Assembly (NCBI GenBank): GCA_043756275.1
Contig: JAYURJ010000066.1
Coordinates: 1 to 16,365, forward strand
From: UKL13-2 sp043756275
Lineage (GTDB): Bacteria; Pseudomonadota; Gammaproteobacteria; Burkholderiales; Usitatibacteraceae
Reading direction: 5' to 3'
Length of the DNA stretch: 16,365 nucleotides
Below are positions 6,813 to 13,815 of the stretch, piece by piece. Below the pieces are notes generated by a model. It had not been told where the DNA came from, made no database searches, and was given only the letters and a program-made list of their open reading frames with translations. How positions within the stretch are numbered: position 1 is the stretch's first letter; every line of letters starts with the position of its first letter. The translations under genes and the position numbers were made by a program.

Positions 6813-7982
6813 TCACTTGCGGTCTTTGATCGGCACAAACTTCATGTCGTCCGGCCCCACGTAGTTGGCATTGGGCCGAATGATTTTCCCGTCGATGCGC
6901 TGCTCGATCACGTGTGCGGCCCAGCCGGAGGTACGCGAAATGATGAACAGCGGCGTGAACATCGAGGTAGGAACGCCCATCTGGTGGTAAGAGCACGCTG
7001 AGAACCAATCGAGATTGGGAAACATTTTTTTCTCCCGCCACATCACCGCTTCCAAACGATCCGCGATGTTGAAGAGCTTCATGTTGCCCGCCGCCTCCGA
7101 TAAACGTTTTGCCACGCGTTTGATCACCACATTACGCGGGTCGGAAACGGTGTAAACCGGATGCCCAAAGCCGATAACAACTTGTTTTTCTGACACGCGT
7201 TTGACGATGTCGGCTTCAGCTTCATCAGGGCCGGCATAACGATTCTGGATATCGAAAGCGGCTTCGTTCGCACCGCCGTGCTTGGGCCCGCGCAATGCAC
7301 CGATGCCGCCGGTGATCGCCGAATACATATCCGAACCCGTACCGGCGATCACGCGGGCCGCGAATGTGGATGCGTTGAATTCGTGCTCAGCGTAAAGCAC
7401 CAATGAAGTATGCATGGACTGCACCGCCAGCTCGCTTGGTTCCTCACCGTGCAGCAGGTGGAGAAAATGGCCACCGATGGAGTCGTCGTCGGTTTCGACA
7501 TCAATACATTTGCCATTCACCGCGAAGTGATACCAGTAAAGCAACATGGAGCCGAACGAGGCCATCATGCGGTCGGCGATATCGCGTGCACCGGCGATAT
7601 TGTGGTCATCCTTTTCTGGCAATACGCAGCCCAGTACTGAGCATGCCGTGCGCAGAACATCCATCGGGTGTGTTGATGCTGGCAGCGCTTCAAGTACATC
7701 CTGAACCGCCATCGGAATACCGCGCATCGATTTCAGTTTTGCTTTGTATGAGGCCAGCTCAGACGCGTTCGGTAATTTGCCGTGTACGAGCAGGTGAGCG
7801 ATTTCCTCGAACTCACAGGCTTCGGCGACATCGAGAATATCGTAGCCGCGATAATGCAGATCATTGCCGGTGAGGCCGACCGTACAAAGTGCGGTGTTGC
7901 CTGCGACAACGCCTGAAAGTGCTACGGATTTTTTTGCCTTTGGGCCTGCTGGTATCGGTGTTTCTATTGCTGCGGTGCTCAT
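6813..7982 (-). CDS. prpC: 2-methylcitrate synthase PrpC
   Basis: PrpC condenses propionyl-CoA with oxaloacetate to 2-methylcitrate, the first step of the methylcitrate cycle. The protein is 389 residues, short like typical PrpC and unlike the longer housekeeping citrate synthase of proteobacteria. The catalytic triad is intact: H235 in GPKHGGANE, H274 in GFGHPVYTVSDPR and D325 in NLDWFSA. The C-terminus carries the conserved GWAAHVIEQR and NYVGP segments. GGAGA seven to eight bases before the ATG supports the start. It follows the VOC gene after 73 bases and precedes acnD across the REP element. The context with prpB, acnD and prpF supports methylcitrate rather than citrate synthesis, though such enzymes usually retain some acetyl-CoA activity. 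Confidence 0.95.
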   Translation of the reverse strand: MSTAAIETPIPAGPKAKKSVALSGVVAGNTALCTVGLTGNDLHYRGYDILDVAEACEFEEIAHLLVHGKLPNASELASYKAKLKSMRGIPMAVQDVLEALPASTHPMDVLRTACSVLGCVLPEKDDHNIAGARDIADRMMASFGSMLLYWYHFAVNGKCIDVETDDDSIGGHFLHLLHGEEPSELAVQSMHTSLVLYAEHEFNASTFAARVIAGTGSDMYSAITGGIGALRGPKHGGANEAAFDIQNRYAGPDEAEADIVKRVSEKQVVIGFGHPVYTVSDPRNVVIKRVAKRLSEAAGNMKLFNIADRLEAVMWREKKMFPNLDWFSACSYHQMGVPTSMFTPLFIISRTSGWAAHVIEQRIDGKIIRPNANYVGPDDMKFVPIKDRK

Positions 7983-8055
7983 TTCATGTTCTCCATCGTA
8001 AGGGGCGCAATACCTTTGCGCACGTATTTCTGATTCGTCGAAATGCAGAGCGAAC

Positions 8056-8415
8056 CTACAACTTCTGCATCAGTTCAATGCGATTGCCAAACGGGTCATA
8101 CACCGATGCGCGCTTATAGCCGGTGGGGCCATCGTCGATACGCTGCGGATGCTCTCCGCGCTTTGCGTTTTCAAGCAACTGATCGATGTTGTCGACCAAC
8201 AGCGCAGGATGCGCTCGTGGTGATGCCTCGAATTCTTTCTCCTCGCCCAAATGCAGATTCACCGGGCCTTGCGTGAGCCACGCGCCGCTCTGGTCGAGCT
8301 CTGCTGGTTTGGGGATGCGGGAAAATTGCAACACGCCCTCGTAAAACGCGAGTGCCTCAGGCACCTTGCCCCATGGAATCGCTACTTGAACATGATCTAT
8401 TTTCAATACGGCCAC
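8056..8415 (-). CDS. VOC (glyoxalase/dioxygenase superfamily) protein of unknown substrate
   Basis: This is a 119-residue single-domain vicinal oxygen chelate protein. Likely metal ligands of the fold are visible: H8 in KIDHVQVAIP, H55 in VNLHLGEE and E114 in NRIELMQKL, with H69 (RAHPALLV) also conserved-looking. The YDPFGNRIEL ending is a VOC hallmark. AAGGAG followed by seven bases leads to a GTG at 8415, which is preferred over an ATG at 8454 with no Shine-Dalgarno. It sits between prpB and prpC in the same orientation, with gaps of 91 and 73 bases. Methylmalonyl-CoA epimerase, glyoxalase I and fosfomycin-resistance enzymes share the fold, but nothing here singles out one of them. A role in propionyl-CoA or glyoxylate chemistry is only suggested by position. 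Confidence 0.8.
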   Translation of the reverse strand: MAVLKIDHVQVAIPWGKVPEALAFYEGVLQFSRIPKPAELDQSGAWLTQGPVNLHLGEEKEFEASPRAHPALLVDNIDQLLENAKRGEHPQRIDDGPTGYKRASVYDPFGNRIELMQKL

Positions 8416-8506
8416 GACCTTGCTCCTTTTCAACTGCCCGCGTAGAACCAGCATTGACGGGATTCTCCGGGCAAAACTCCTCTTAATACCGCACCAGTGC
8501 TAGTGT

Positions 8507-9388
8507 TCACTTCTTTGCGGCAAACAATGCGTCCAGCTTTTGTTCATACGTGTGATAACCCAGATACTCATAAAGTTCGGCGCGCGTCTGCATTGTTGGC
8601 ACTGCATTTTTTTGCGTGCCCTCAGCGCGCAGCGTCTGGTAAAAATTAAGCGCCGCTTTGTTCATCGCGCGATAGGCACCACAGCAATACAAGACCATAT
8701 CGACGTTTACGGAAGCGAGTTCCTCGGTCGTAAACAGCGGTGTGTGACCGAACTCGGTGATGTTGGCAAGGATGGGCACTTTCACGGCGTCCTTGAATTG
8801 CTTATACATCGGCAACGCCGTGATCGCTTCCGGGAAAATCATATCGGCACCGGCTTCGACATAAGCGCAGGCACGGTCGATGGCAGCGTTGATGCCTTCG
8901 ACCGCTAGCGCATCGGTACGCGCCATGATGACAAAACCCGGATCGGTGCGCGCATCCACGGCAGCTTTAACGCGATCCACCATTTCTTCGAGCGTCACCA
9001 CTTCCTTGCCCGGACGATGGCCGCAGCGCTTGGTGCCGACCTGATCTTCCATGTGCACGGCCGCCGCACCAGCTTTCTGAAATGACCGGATGGTACGCGC
9101 GATATTAAAGGCGCCGCCCCAACCGGTATCGATATCCACCATGACAGGCAACGTGGTGACATCGGTAATGCGGCGCAGATCTGTTAGGACATCTTCCATC
9201 GTGCTGATGCCCAGGTCCGGCATGCCGAGCGAATTCGCCGCAACACCGCCACCAGAAATGTAGAGCGCCTTGTAGCCGGTGGCCTGCGCCATGCGGGCGG
9301 TGTAAGCGTTGATCGCGCCGACGATTTGCAGCGGGCTTTCATCAACGAGGGCTCGGCGGAATTTGCTGCCTGGGGAGGAGGTTGTCAT
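8507..9388 (-). CDS. prpB: 2-methylisocitrate lyase PrpB
   Basis: PrpB cleaves 2-methylisocitrate to pyruvate and succinate, closing the methylcitrate cycle. The 293-residue length is typical. The catalytic loop KRCGH is at residues 120-124 (C122 is the general acid/base), followed by RPGK. Metal-binding acidic residues are in VDIDTGWGG (D85, D87) and VHMED (E114). The SGGGVAANSLGMPD segment near residue 45 is characteristic of the family. The ATG lies six bases after the TGA of the upstream lyase gene, and no Shine-Dalgarno is visible before it (the sequence reads TTTTTCTCCTGAGCCAAT), so translation is probably coupled. It could in principle act on other 2-methyl-branched or malate-type substrates, but the neighbours fit methylisocitrate. 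Confidence 0.95.
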   Translation of the reverse strand: MTTSSPGSKFRRALVDESPLQIVGAINAYTARMAQATGYKALYISGGGVAANSLGMPDLGISTMEDVLTDLRRITDVTTLPVMVDIDTGWGGAFNIARTIRSFQKAGAAAVHMEDQVGTKRCGHRPGKEVVTLEEMVDRVKAAVDARTDPGFVIMARTDALAVEGINAAIDRACAYVEAGADMIFPEAITALPMYKQFKDAVKVPILANITEFGHTPLFTTEELASVNVDMVLYCCGAYRAMNKAALNFYQTLRAEGTQKNAVPTMQTRAELYEYLGYHTYEQKLDALFAAKK

Positions 9389-9394
9389 ATTGGC

Positions 9395-10387
9395 TCAGGA
9401 GAAAAAAGCCCGATTGGCTGAGTCCAATATTTTAACGCCAGTCACCTTCGCCTTCTGCAAAATTTCCCAGAAATAACGGTAAGTAGCACGGTCATGCAAC
9501 TCGCCTTTGTACTGTATCGGTCCCCAGTCGGCGGCTTGTGCCGCGAGCAGGATGTTTGCTGCATCTTCAACTTCCGACAAGTCGGGTTTCATTGCATCGA
9601 CGATGGCGGAAATTTGCGCCGGATAAATTGACCACATGCGCAAAAAACCGAATTCATAGCGCGCACGTTTTGCGTCCGCCATCACAACTTCAGTGTTCTT
9701 CAGATCAAGGCACACGTTGTGCGCAGGTACGACACCATTGGCAAGTGCTGCTGCGACAACTTCAGATTTTGCACGCACCAGCAGATGATGTTCGAATTGT
9801 CCGGGTGAGCGCATGGCGGAAGCGGGAATGGCACCATGATGGCCGGAGACAAAATCCATCAAACCGAAATCGAGCACCTGCACGTTCGGTAGCGCAGCCA
9901 GGCGCTGCGCGTCGCGCAGTGCACCGTGCGTTTCGACCAAAATGTGAATGGGGATATTGCGGCTGATGGCTGCTTTCTTTGAGACGGATTCAATGTAGGC
10001 GATCATTTCCTCGCCTTCATTAAGTGCGGTGCATTTGGGGATGGTGATATATGCCAGTACGTTACCAGCGCCCGCGACGAGAATATCCACATCCTGCTTC
10101 CACAGCGGGTGAGAGTAGTCGTGAATGCGCGCGCCAGCCATTTTGTATTTGTTGGCGTCTGACGTGAGTACGCGCACGATCATTTCGGCGTGGGCTTTCT
10201 CTTGTCCCGCAGGCGCACCGTCCTCGCAGTCGCAGGTGATATCGAATACCGGGCCAAGTTTGTCCTGCAACTCCAGCGCCTTGCCGATGAGTTTTTCGCT
10301 GCCGGCAAAATGTTCGCAGGATGGGATGACCGGAAACGGCTTTTCACCGACGAATAGTGCGTTGCTGGGGTGGACGGGCTGACTCAT
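9395..10387 (-). CDS. HpcH/HpaI-CitE fold CoA-ester lyase, probable (S)-malyl-CoA/beta-methylmalyl-CoA lyase
   Basis: This 330-residue TIM-barrel lyase belongs to the CitE/malyl-CoA lyase superfamily. Known members cleave beta-methylmalyl-CoA to glyoxylate and propionyl-CoA, malyl-CoA to glyoxylate and acetyl-CoA, or citramalyl-CoA to pyruvate and acetyl-CoA. Family landmarks are present in order: CEDGAPAGQEKAHAE (E55, D56), an ARIHD arginine (R87), IPKC (K118), VETHGAL with the Mg-binding Glu (E152), LDFGLMDF with the Mg-binding Asp (about D178), and WSIYPAQI (252-259), where most relatives have IHPxQ. TGAGGAATCC before the ATG shows that the Shine-Dalgarno overlaps the stop of the hydratase gene. 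The preceding mesaconyl-CoA hydratase-like gene makes beta-methylmalyl-CoA the best substrate guess. The exact substrate is not settled by sequence. Confidence 0.8.
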   Translation of the reverse strand: MSQPVHPSNALFVGEKPFPVIPSCEHFAGSEKLIGKALELQDKLGPVFDITCDCEDGAPAGQEKAHAEMIVRVLTSDANKYKMAGARIHDYSHPLWKQDVDILVAGAGNVLAYITIPKCTALNEGEEMIAYIESVSKKAAISRNIPIHILVETHGALRDAQRLAALPNVQVLDFGLMDFVSGHHGAIPASAMRSPGQFEHHLLVRAKSEVVAAALANGVVPAHNVCLDLKNTEVVMADAKRARYEFGFLRMWSIYPAQISAIVDAMKPDLSEVEDAANILLAAQAADWGPIQYKGELHDRATYRYFWEILQKAKVTGVKILDSANRAFFS

Positions 10388-10394
10388 GGATTCC

Positions 10395-11528
10395 TCATGT
10401 AGAGCGACGCGGCATCAATACTGTGTAGTCGAGCGACAGCACTTTCAGGTGTTCAGGCGCATCTGCAAACGCGGCAGAGTTGGGATCGATATTTTTGTAG
10501 CCGATAAGATGGAGCCGCAATGCGCCAACTGCGGCATTGATCGGCCACTTCAGGATCGGCAGCGAAATCGCAAACAAGGTATCGCCCGCAAACGTGGGAT
10601 TGTGATGCGTGCCGCTGTTGATGGCGGCAATCGACAGGACGTTTTCCAGGCCATCAAAAGAAAGCGCGCGGCAAATTGACATGACGTGTCCACCGTAAAC
10701 CAGTCGGCGTGCAAAGCGCGAATCTTTCATGTGATGCAAATCAAAATGCACGCGCGCTGTATTTTGGTAGAGCTTGGTCGCAAGCGTGTGATCGGTTTCA
10801 TCGATCGTCATTCCGGCAGGATGTTTGATTGGCTCGAACTGCCATGGCGGCTGATCCGACTGCGGCGGATGATGAAACTCTTCGGTGTTTGCCGCAGGGT
10901 AGTCTTCCCAAAAGCGCGTACCGCCCGTCGCAGTTTTCATGTCTTTGCTGCGCTTCAGGAACGCGGGCACCACAATGGAATCAGGTGAGACTTGCGCGGG
11001 CGCATCAATCACACCCTGCACAGTGCTTGACGGGGAGGCGACCGATTCCTGCCGATGCACCATTACCCAACGAATCCATGTCAGCGCCATTTCATCGCGT
11101 TGGTTGAAGCAATTCGAACGCACATAGACCACACCCGTCTTGCCGTTTGAATTTTCGCGCAACCCGATGATTTCGGTTTCAGTGCGCAGTGTATCGCCGA
11201 TAAAAACAGGCTGGAGAAACCGGCAATCTGCATAGCCGAGATTGGCTACGGCGTTGTACGAAATATCGGGCACCGTTTTGCCGAAGGCCATGTGGAATAC
11301 CAGCAAATCATCTACCGGCATCGACGGATAGCCGAGCGATTGCGCAAACGGTTCACTGCAATGAAGCGGTAGTCGCGAGCCGGTCAGCGCTTGATAAAGC
11401 GCCACATCGCCCTGCGTGATCGTCCGTGGTATGGCGTGGCGAAATTTCTGACCAACACGATAGTGCTCGAAGAAATAGCCGCCTATCGGGCGTGTCACTG
11501 CGCGCGCGAAATTGTCCGCGTTGTTCAT
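10395..11528 (-). CDS. Double-hotdog MaoC-type hydratase, probable mesaconyl-CoA hydratase (beta-methylmalyl-CoA dehydratase)
   Basis: This 377-residue protein has two MaoC/hotdog halves. The first (residues about 20-160) includes YQALTGSRLPLHCSEPFA (44-61). The second (about 235-375) includes LYQNTARVHFD (253-263), then RRLVYGGHVMSICRALSF (274-291) and INSGTHHNPTFAGDT. The second-half motifs resemble mesaconyl-CoA hydratases of the ethylmalonyl-CoA and 3-hydroxypropionate pathways, which interconvert mesaconyl-CoA and beta-methylmalyl-CoA. In the first half the hydratase-2 motif GDxNPLH reads GSRLPLH, with the Asp replaced. It starts five bases after the CitE-like gene and overlaps its Shine-Dalgarno with the next gene, so it lies in the middle of a tight operon. 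C4-CoA isomers (citramalyl-CoA chemistry) or itaconyl-CoA are alternative substrates. Confidence 0.82.
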   Translation of the reverse strand: MNNADNFARAVTRPIGGYFFEHYRVGQKFRHAIPRTITQGDVALYQALTGSRLPLHCSEPFAQSLGYPSMPVDDLLVFHMAFGKTVPDISYNAVANLGYADCRFLQPVFIGDTLRTETEIIGLRENSNGKTGVVYVRSNCFNQRDEMALTWIRWVMVHRQESVASPSSTVQGVIDAPAQVSPDSIVVPAFLKRSKDMKTATGGTRFWEDYPAANTEEFHHPPQSDQPPWQFEPIKHPAGMTIDETDHTLATKLYQNTARVHFDLHHMKDSRFARRLVYGGHVMSICRALSFDGLENVLSIAAINSGTHHNPTFAGDTLFAISLPILKWPINAAVGALRLHLIGYKNIDPNSAAFADAPEHLKVLSLDYTVLMPRRST

Positions 11529-11533
11529 CCGGA

Positions 11534-12409
11534 TTACGCCACTTCCAGTTCTTTGGTCATTTCCACCAGCGCCAGCAAGCGCTTGGCAGCATTGACGTGA
11601 TGATGTTCAACCAGTCTGCCATTAAGCATGATCGTACCGCGCCCTTCGTGATGGGCTTTTTCCAGCGCTGAGATCACTTCGTGTGCGTGTGAAATTTCGA
11701 CTGACTTGGGTGTGAAGGCATCGTTGCAATACGCCAACTGATTGGGGTGCACCAGTGACTTGCCATCGAAGCCGAGATCGCGGGTCAAACGGCAGGCCAA
11801 TTCAAACGAGTGCATGTCCTTGATATCTACACTGATGCCATCAATCACGCCGCGCTTGTAGGCACGTCCCACGAGCAACACATGTGACAGCGAATAGTGC
11901 AGCGCCAAGCGGTCTGGCGTCTTGTGGCCGTGCAATTGAGTAAGCAAATCGCTGGTCGCCATGATCATGCACGCGATGCGGTCGGACGCAGAGGCGATTT
12001 CCTCGGCACGCAGCACTGCAAGCGGGCTTTCGATCATGACCATGATTGGCAGATGAGAACCGCCGGCTTTATCGAGCACAGATAATGCTTCGATCACGTC
12101 AGACTTGCTCTCGATATTTGGAAACAGAATGGCATCCGCGCCAATGTCGGCTGCCGCCTTGATGTCGTCTATGCCCCAGGGCGAATCCAGATCGTTGACG
12201 CGAATCACTTTCTCACGGCGTCCGAAGCCGCCCTGCAAAATGGCTTCAACGATCTGACTGCGGGAGCTTTCCTTGTTTTCCACCAGCACCGAATCGCCGA
12301 GATCGAAAATCAGCGAATCGACCTTCAGTGTGCGTGCTTTGTGCAGGTAGCGCGGCGCGCAACCGGGAACGTAGAGCATCGAGCGGCGAGGGCGTAGATA
12401 AGGGGTCAT
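11534..12409 (-). CDS. CitE-like lyase-family protein with altered conserved residues
   Basis: This 291-residue CitE-superfamily protein is the first gene of the train. The N-terminus RPRRSMLYVPGCAPRYL (6-22) is typical of CitE, malyl-CoA and citramalyl-CoA lyases. R70 in VIRVN, the Mg-ligand Glu (E127 in MIESPLAVL), an Asp near 154 (ATSDLL), GFDGKSLVHPNQL (213-225) and the C-terminal GRLVEHHHV region are all present. Two positions are unusual. The DLEDAV motif reads DLGDSV (Glu to Gly at 38), and the usual (L/I)PK reads FPN (Lys to Asn at 98). It may be a lyase or thioesterase of changed specificity, or weakened. The ATG at 12409 is preferred because the longer frame from 12484 would begin inside the promoter -10 box. 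CitE-type genes beside sdh clusters are common in betaproteobacteria. Confidence 0.8.
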   Translation of the reverse strand: MTPYLRPRRSMLYVPGCAPRYLHKARTLKVDSLIFDLGDSVLVENKESSRSQIVEAILQGGFGRREKVIRVNDLDSPWGIDDIKAAADIGADAILFPNIESKSDVIEALSVLDKAGGSHLPIMVMIESPLAVLRAEEIASASDRIACMIMATSDLLTQLHGHKTPDRLALHYSLSHVLLVGRAYKRGVIDGISVDIKDMHSFELACRLTRDLGFDGKSLVHPNQLAYCNDAFTPKSVEISHAHEVISALEKAHHEGRGTIMLNGRLVEHHHVNAAKRLLALVEMTKELEVA

Positions 12410-12483
12410 GGTTTCTGGAATGTTATTTGTTCGGCGCGTGAAGCGCCTGAGACGCTTGGGGAGTGTGTTTGCGCAGTGCAACA

Positions 12484-12512
12484 ATATTATGACGCACCCA
12501 GTTAAATGTCAA
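12484..12512 (-). promoter_or_regulatory. Strong sigma70-type promoter of the lyase-hydratase-prp operon
   Basis: On the minus strand TTGACA (12512-12507) and TAATAT (12489-12484) are separated by exactly 17 bases. This is a perfect -35 and a five-of-six -10. Transcription would begin near 12477, giving a leader of about 70 bases before the CitE-like ATG at 12409. The leader contains a short stem, AAGCG with CGCTT. It is the only strong promoter-like pair found for the train, so all eight genes may depend on it. Confidence 0.75.
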
Positions 12513-12522
12513 TAGACTTATA

Positions 12523-12534
12523 TCTTATATAAGA
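12523..12534. promoter_or_regulatory. Perfect 12-bp palindrome, probable GntR operator
   Basis: TCTTATATAAGA reads the same on both strands. It lies ten bases upstream of the -35 box of the minus-strand operon and directly before a TACAAT (12537-12542) that could be the -10 of gntR. A dimeric GntR-family protein is encoded immediately to the right, so this is the most likely site for autoregulation and for control of the divergent operon. Assignment to that protein is inference. Confidence 0.6.
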
Positions 12535-12536
12535 CA

Positions 12537-12542
12537 TACAAT
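12537..12542 (+). promoter_or_regulatory. Candidate -10 box of gntR
   Basis: TACAAT matches five of six -10 positions and lies 34 bases before an ATG at 12577. The matching -35 region (about 12514-12519, AGACTT) is poor, so the promoter may be weak. The 12-bp palindrome would occupy the spacer, where bound protein could block RNA polymerase. Confidence 0.35.
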
Positions 12543-12576
12543 ACACCGAGCCCATTTTCTGACCGTGCTAACATCC

Positions 12577-13368
12577 ATGCAAAATCAACCAGTTGCCCTC
12601 AAAAGCGCTTTCCGCAACGACGACTCCATGCAAAATAATGTTCCCGGCCCCAGCTTTCGACCGTTATATGACCAGATCAAAATTCTGCTCACGCAGAGCC
12701 TGATCGCGGGCGAGTGGAAGCCGGGAGAATCCATTCCTTCGGAGATGGAGCTGGCCGCGCGCTTTCAGGTGAGCCAGGGGACAGTGCGCAAAGCCATTGA
12801 TGCGCTGGCAACTGAGAATATTCTGATTCGCCGCCAGGGCAAAGGCACCTTTGTCGCCACCCATACAGAGCCAAAGCATCAATATCGGTTTCTGCGGATC
12901 ATTCCGGATAAAGGCGATAAGGACAAGGTCCATCCGACCACAAACTTTATTGATGTGAAGCGCGGCAGAGCCAGTGTGGAAGCAGCGGGCGCGCTGGATC
13001 TCAAATCTGGTGCACCGGTGACGGCGATTCGTCGCGTGTTGGTGTTTGCAGGTGTGCCTACTATTCTTGACGAAATCGTGTTGTCATCTGTTTTGTTTCC
13101 AAATTTAACGATCGAAAAAATCCGTGAGTCGCGCGGATCGATTTACAGTTTTCTTGAAACCGGCTACGGCTTGCGGATGATTCGTGCCGAGGAACGATTG
13201 CGTGCCGTCGCTGCCGACGCCTTTGCGGCAGGGCATTTGATGGTGACCGAGGGCGCGCCCTTGCTATGCGTGGATCGCATCGCATTCACGTATGGCGACA
13301 AGCCTGTCGAATGGCGTCGTGGCTTATGCTTGACGCAGGGATATTCGTACTACAACGAGCTTGCATGA
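12577..13368 (+). CDS. GntR-family transcriptional regulator, HutC/UTRA type
   Basis: This DNA-binding regulator has an N-terminal winged helix (about residues 27-96: FRPLYDQIKILLTQSL, then PSEMELAARFQVSQGTVRKA, then the wing RRQGKGTFV) and a C-terminal UTRA ligand domain (about 107-255). The ligand is probably a carboxylic acid or CoA ester of the neighbouring pathways. The end SYYNELA is typical of the group. Starts are ambiguous. GTG 12565, ATG 12577 and ATG 12628 are all in frame, none has a clear Shine-Dalgarno, and the DNA-binding domain begins just after the last. It is transcribed away from the lyase-prp operon and toward sdh, and the palindrome at 12523-12534 lies upstream of it. It probably represses or activates the divergent operon and may also affect sdh. 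This is inference from position. Confidence 0.88.
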   Translation: MQNQPVALKSAFRNDDSMQNNVPGPSFRPLYDQIKILLTQSLIAGEWKPGESIPSEMELAARFQVSQGTVRKAIDALATENILIRRQGKGTFVATHTEPKHQYRFLRIIPDKGDKDKVHPTTNFIDVKRGRASVEAAGALDLKSGAPVTAIRRVLVFAGVPTILDEIVLSSVLFPNLTIEKIRESRGSIYSFLETGYGLRMIRAEERLRAVAADAFAAGHLMVTEGAPLLCVDRIAFTYGDKPVEWRRGLCLTQGYSYYNELA

Positions 13369-13447
13369 TTTATTTTGCCGGGCACCCTGAAAGCAGATTT
13401 CTCGCTTTGCTCGACATGACGGCGTGGGGTATTTGTGAGATGGAACT

Positions 13448-13783
13448 TCAATCACCAGTTGCGTTGGTAACCGTATCAACTACCCACTGATTCAAGCTTT
13501 TCCCCGCACTTGCCGCAGCAACACTCGCCGCGACGTGCACTTCGGGCGGCAGCCTGAGTAACAGCTTGCCTGAGGCGGGCTTTTCAGGACTGAGGCCTTC
13601 CTTTTCGCATTCCGACAGATAGTGATCCACCGCAAACTCAAAATCCGCGTGGAGTTCCTCGACGCTCGCGCCATGAAATACCAATTGCGCACTCATGCCC
13701 AGCACCCGGCCGACGAAAATGCGGTCGCTCGCATCGTAATCGATACGCGCGGTGTAGTTGCGATATTTGATTGCACTACGCAT
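13448..13783 (-). CDS. HicB-family antitoxin-like protein without a HicA partner
   Basis: This 111-residue protein has an N-terminal HicB partial-RNase-H-like domain (KYRNYTARIDYDASDRIFVGRVLGM, of which residues 5-29 are the core). A linker follows, then a C-terminal ribbon-helix-helix segment (LLLRLPPEVHVAASVAA, then GKSLNQWVVDTV), the DNA-binding part of this HicB subclass. In two-gene systems HicB neutralises the HicA mRNA interferase and represses the pair. I find no HicA-like frame (about 60 residues with the conserved GSHH/GTNH patch) on either side. It may be a solitary regulator or a leftover antitoxin. The ATG at 13783 is preferred over an ATG at 13828 because the latter lies inside the tandem repeats. 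It converges with gntR. Confidence 0.8.
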   Translation of the reverse strand: MRSAIKYRNYTARIDYDASDRIFVGRVLGMSAQLVFHGASVEELHADFEFAVDHYLSECEKEGLSPEKPASGKLLLRLPPEVHVAASVAAASAGKSLNQWVVDTVTNATGD

Positions 13784-13815
13784 GCTGGCTAAAACCTTTG
13801 CTGTGTCGCATGCGA

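Noticed and set aside
6813..7982. Housekeeping citrate synthase instead of PrpC
   Set aside because: The length of 389 residues, the spacing of catalytic residues, and the neighbours prpB, acnD and prpF favour methylcitrate synthase.
12410..12484. Longer CitE-like protein starting at 12484
   Set aside because: That start lies within the -10 box of the operon promoter, upstream of the expected transcript start, and the extension does not resemble the family.
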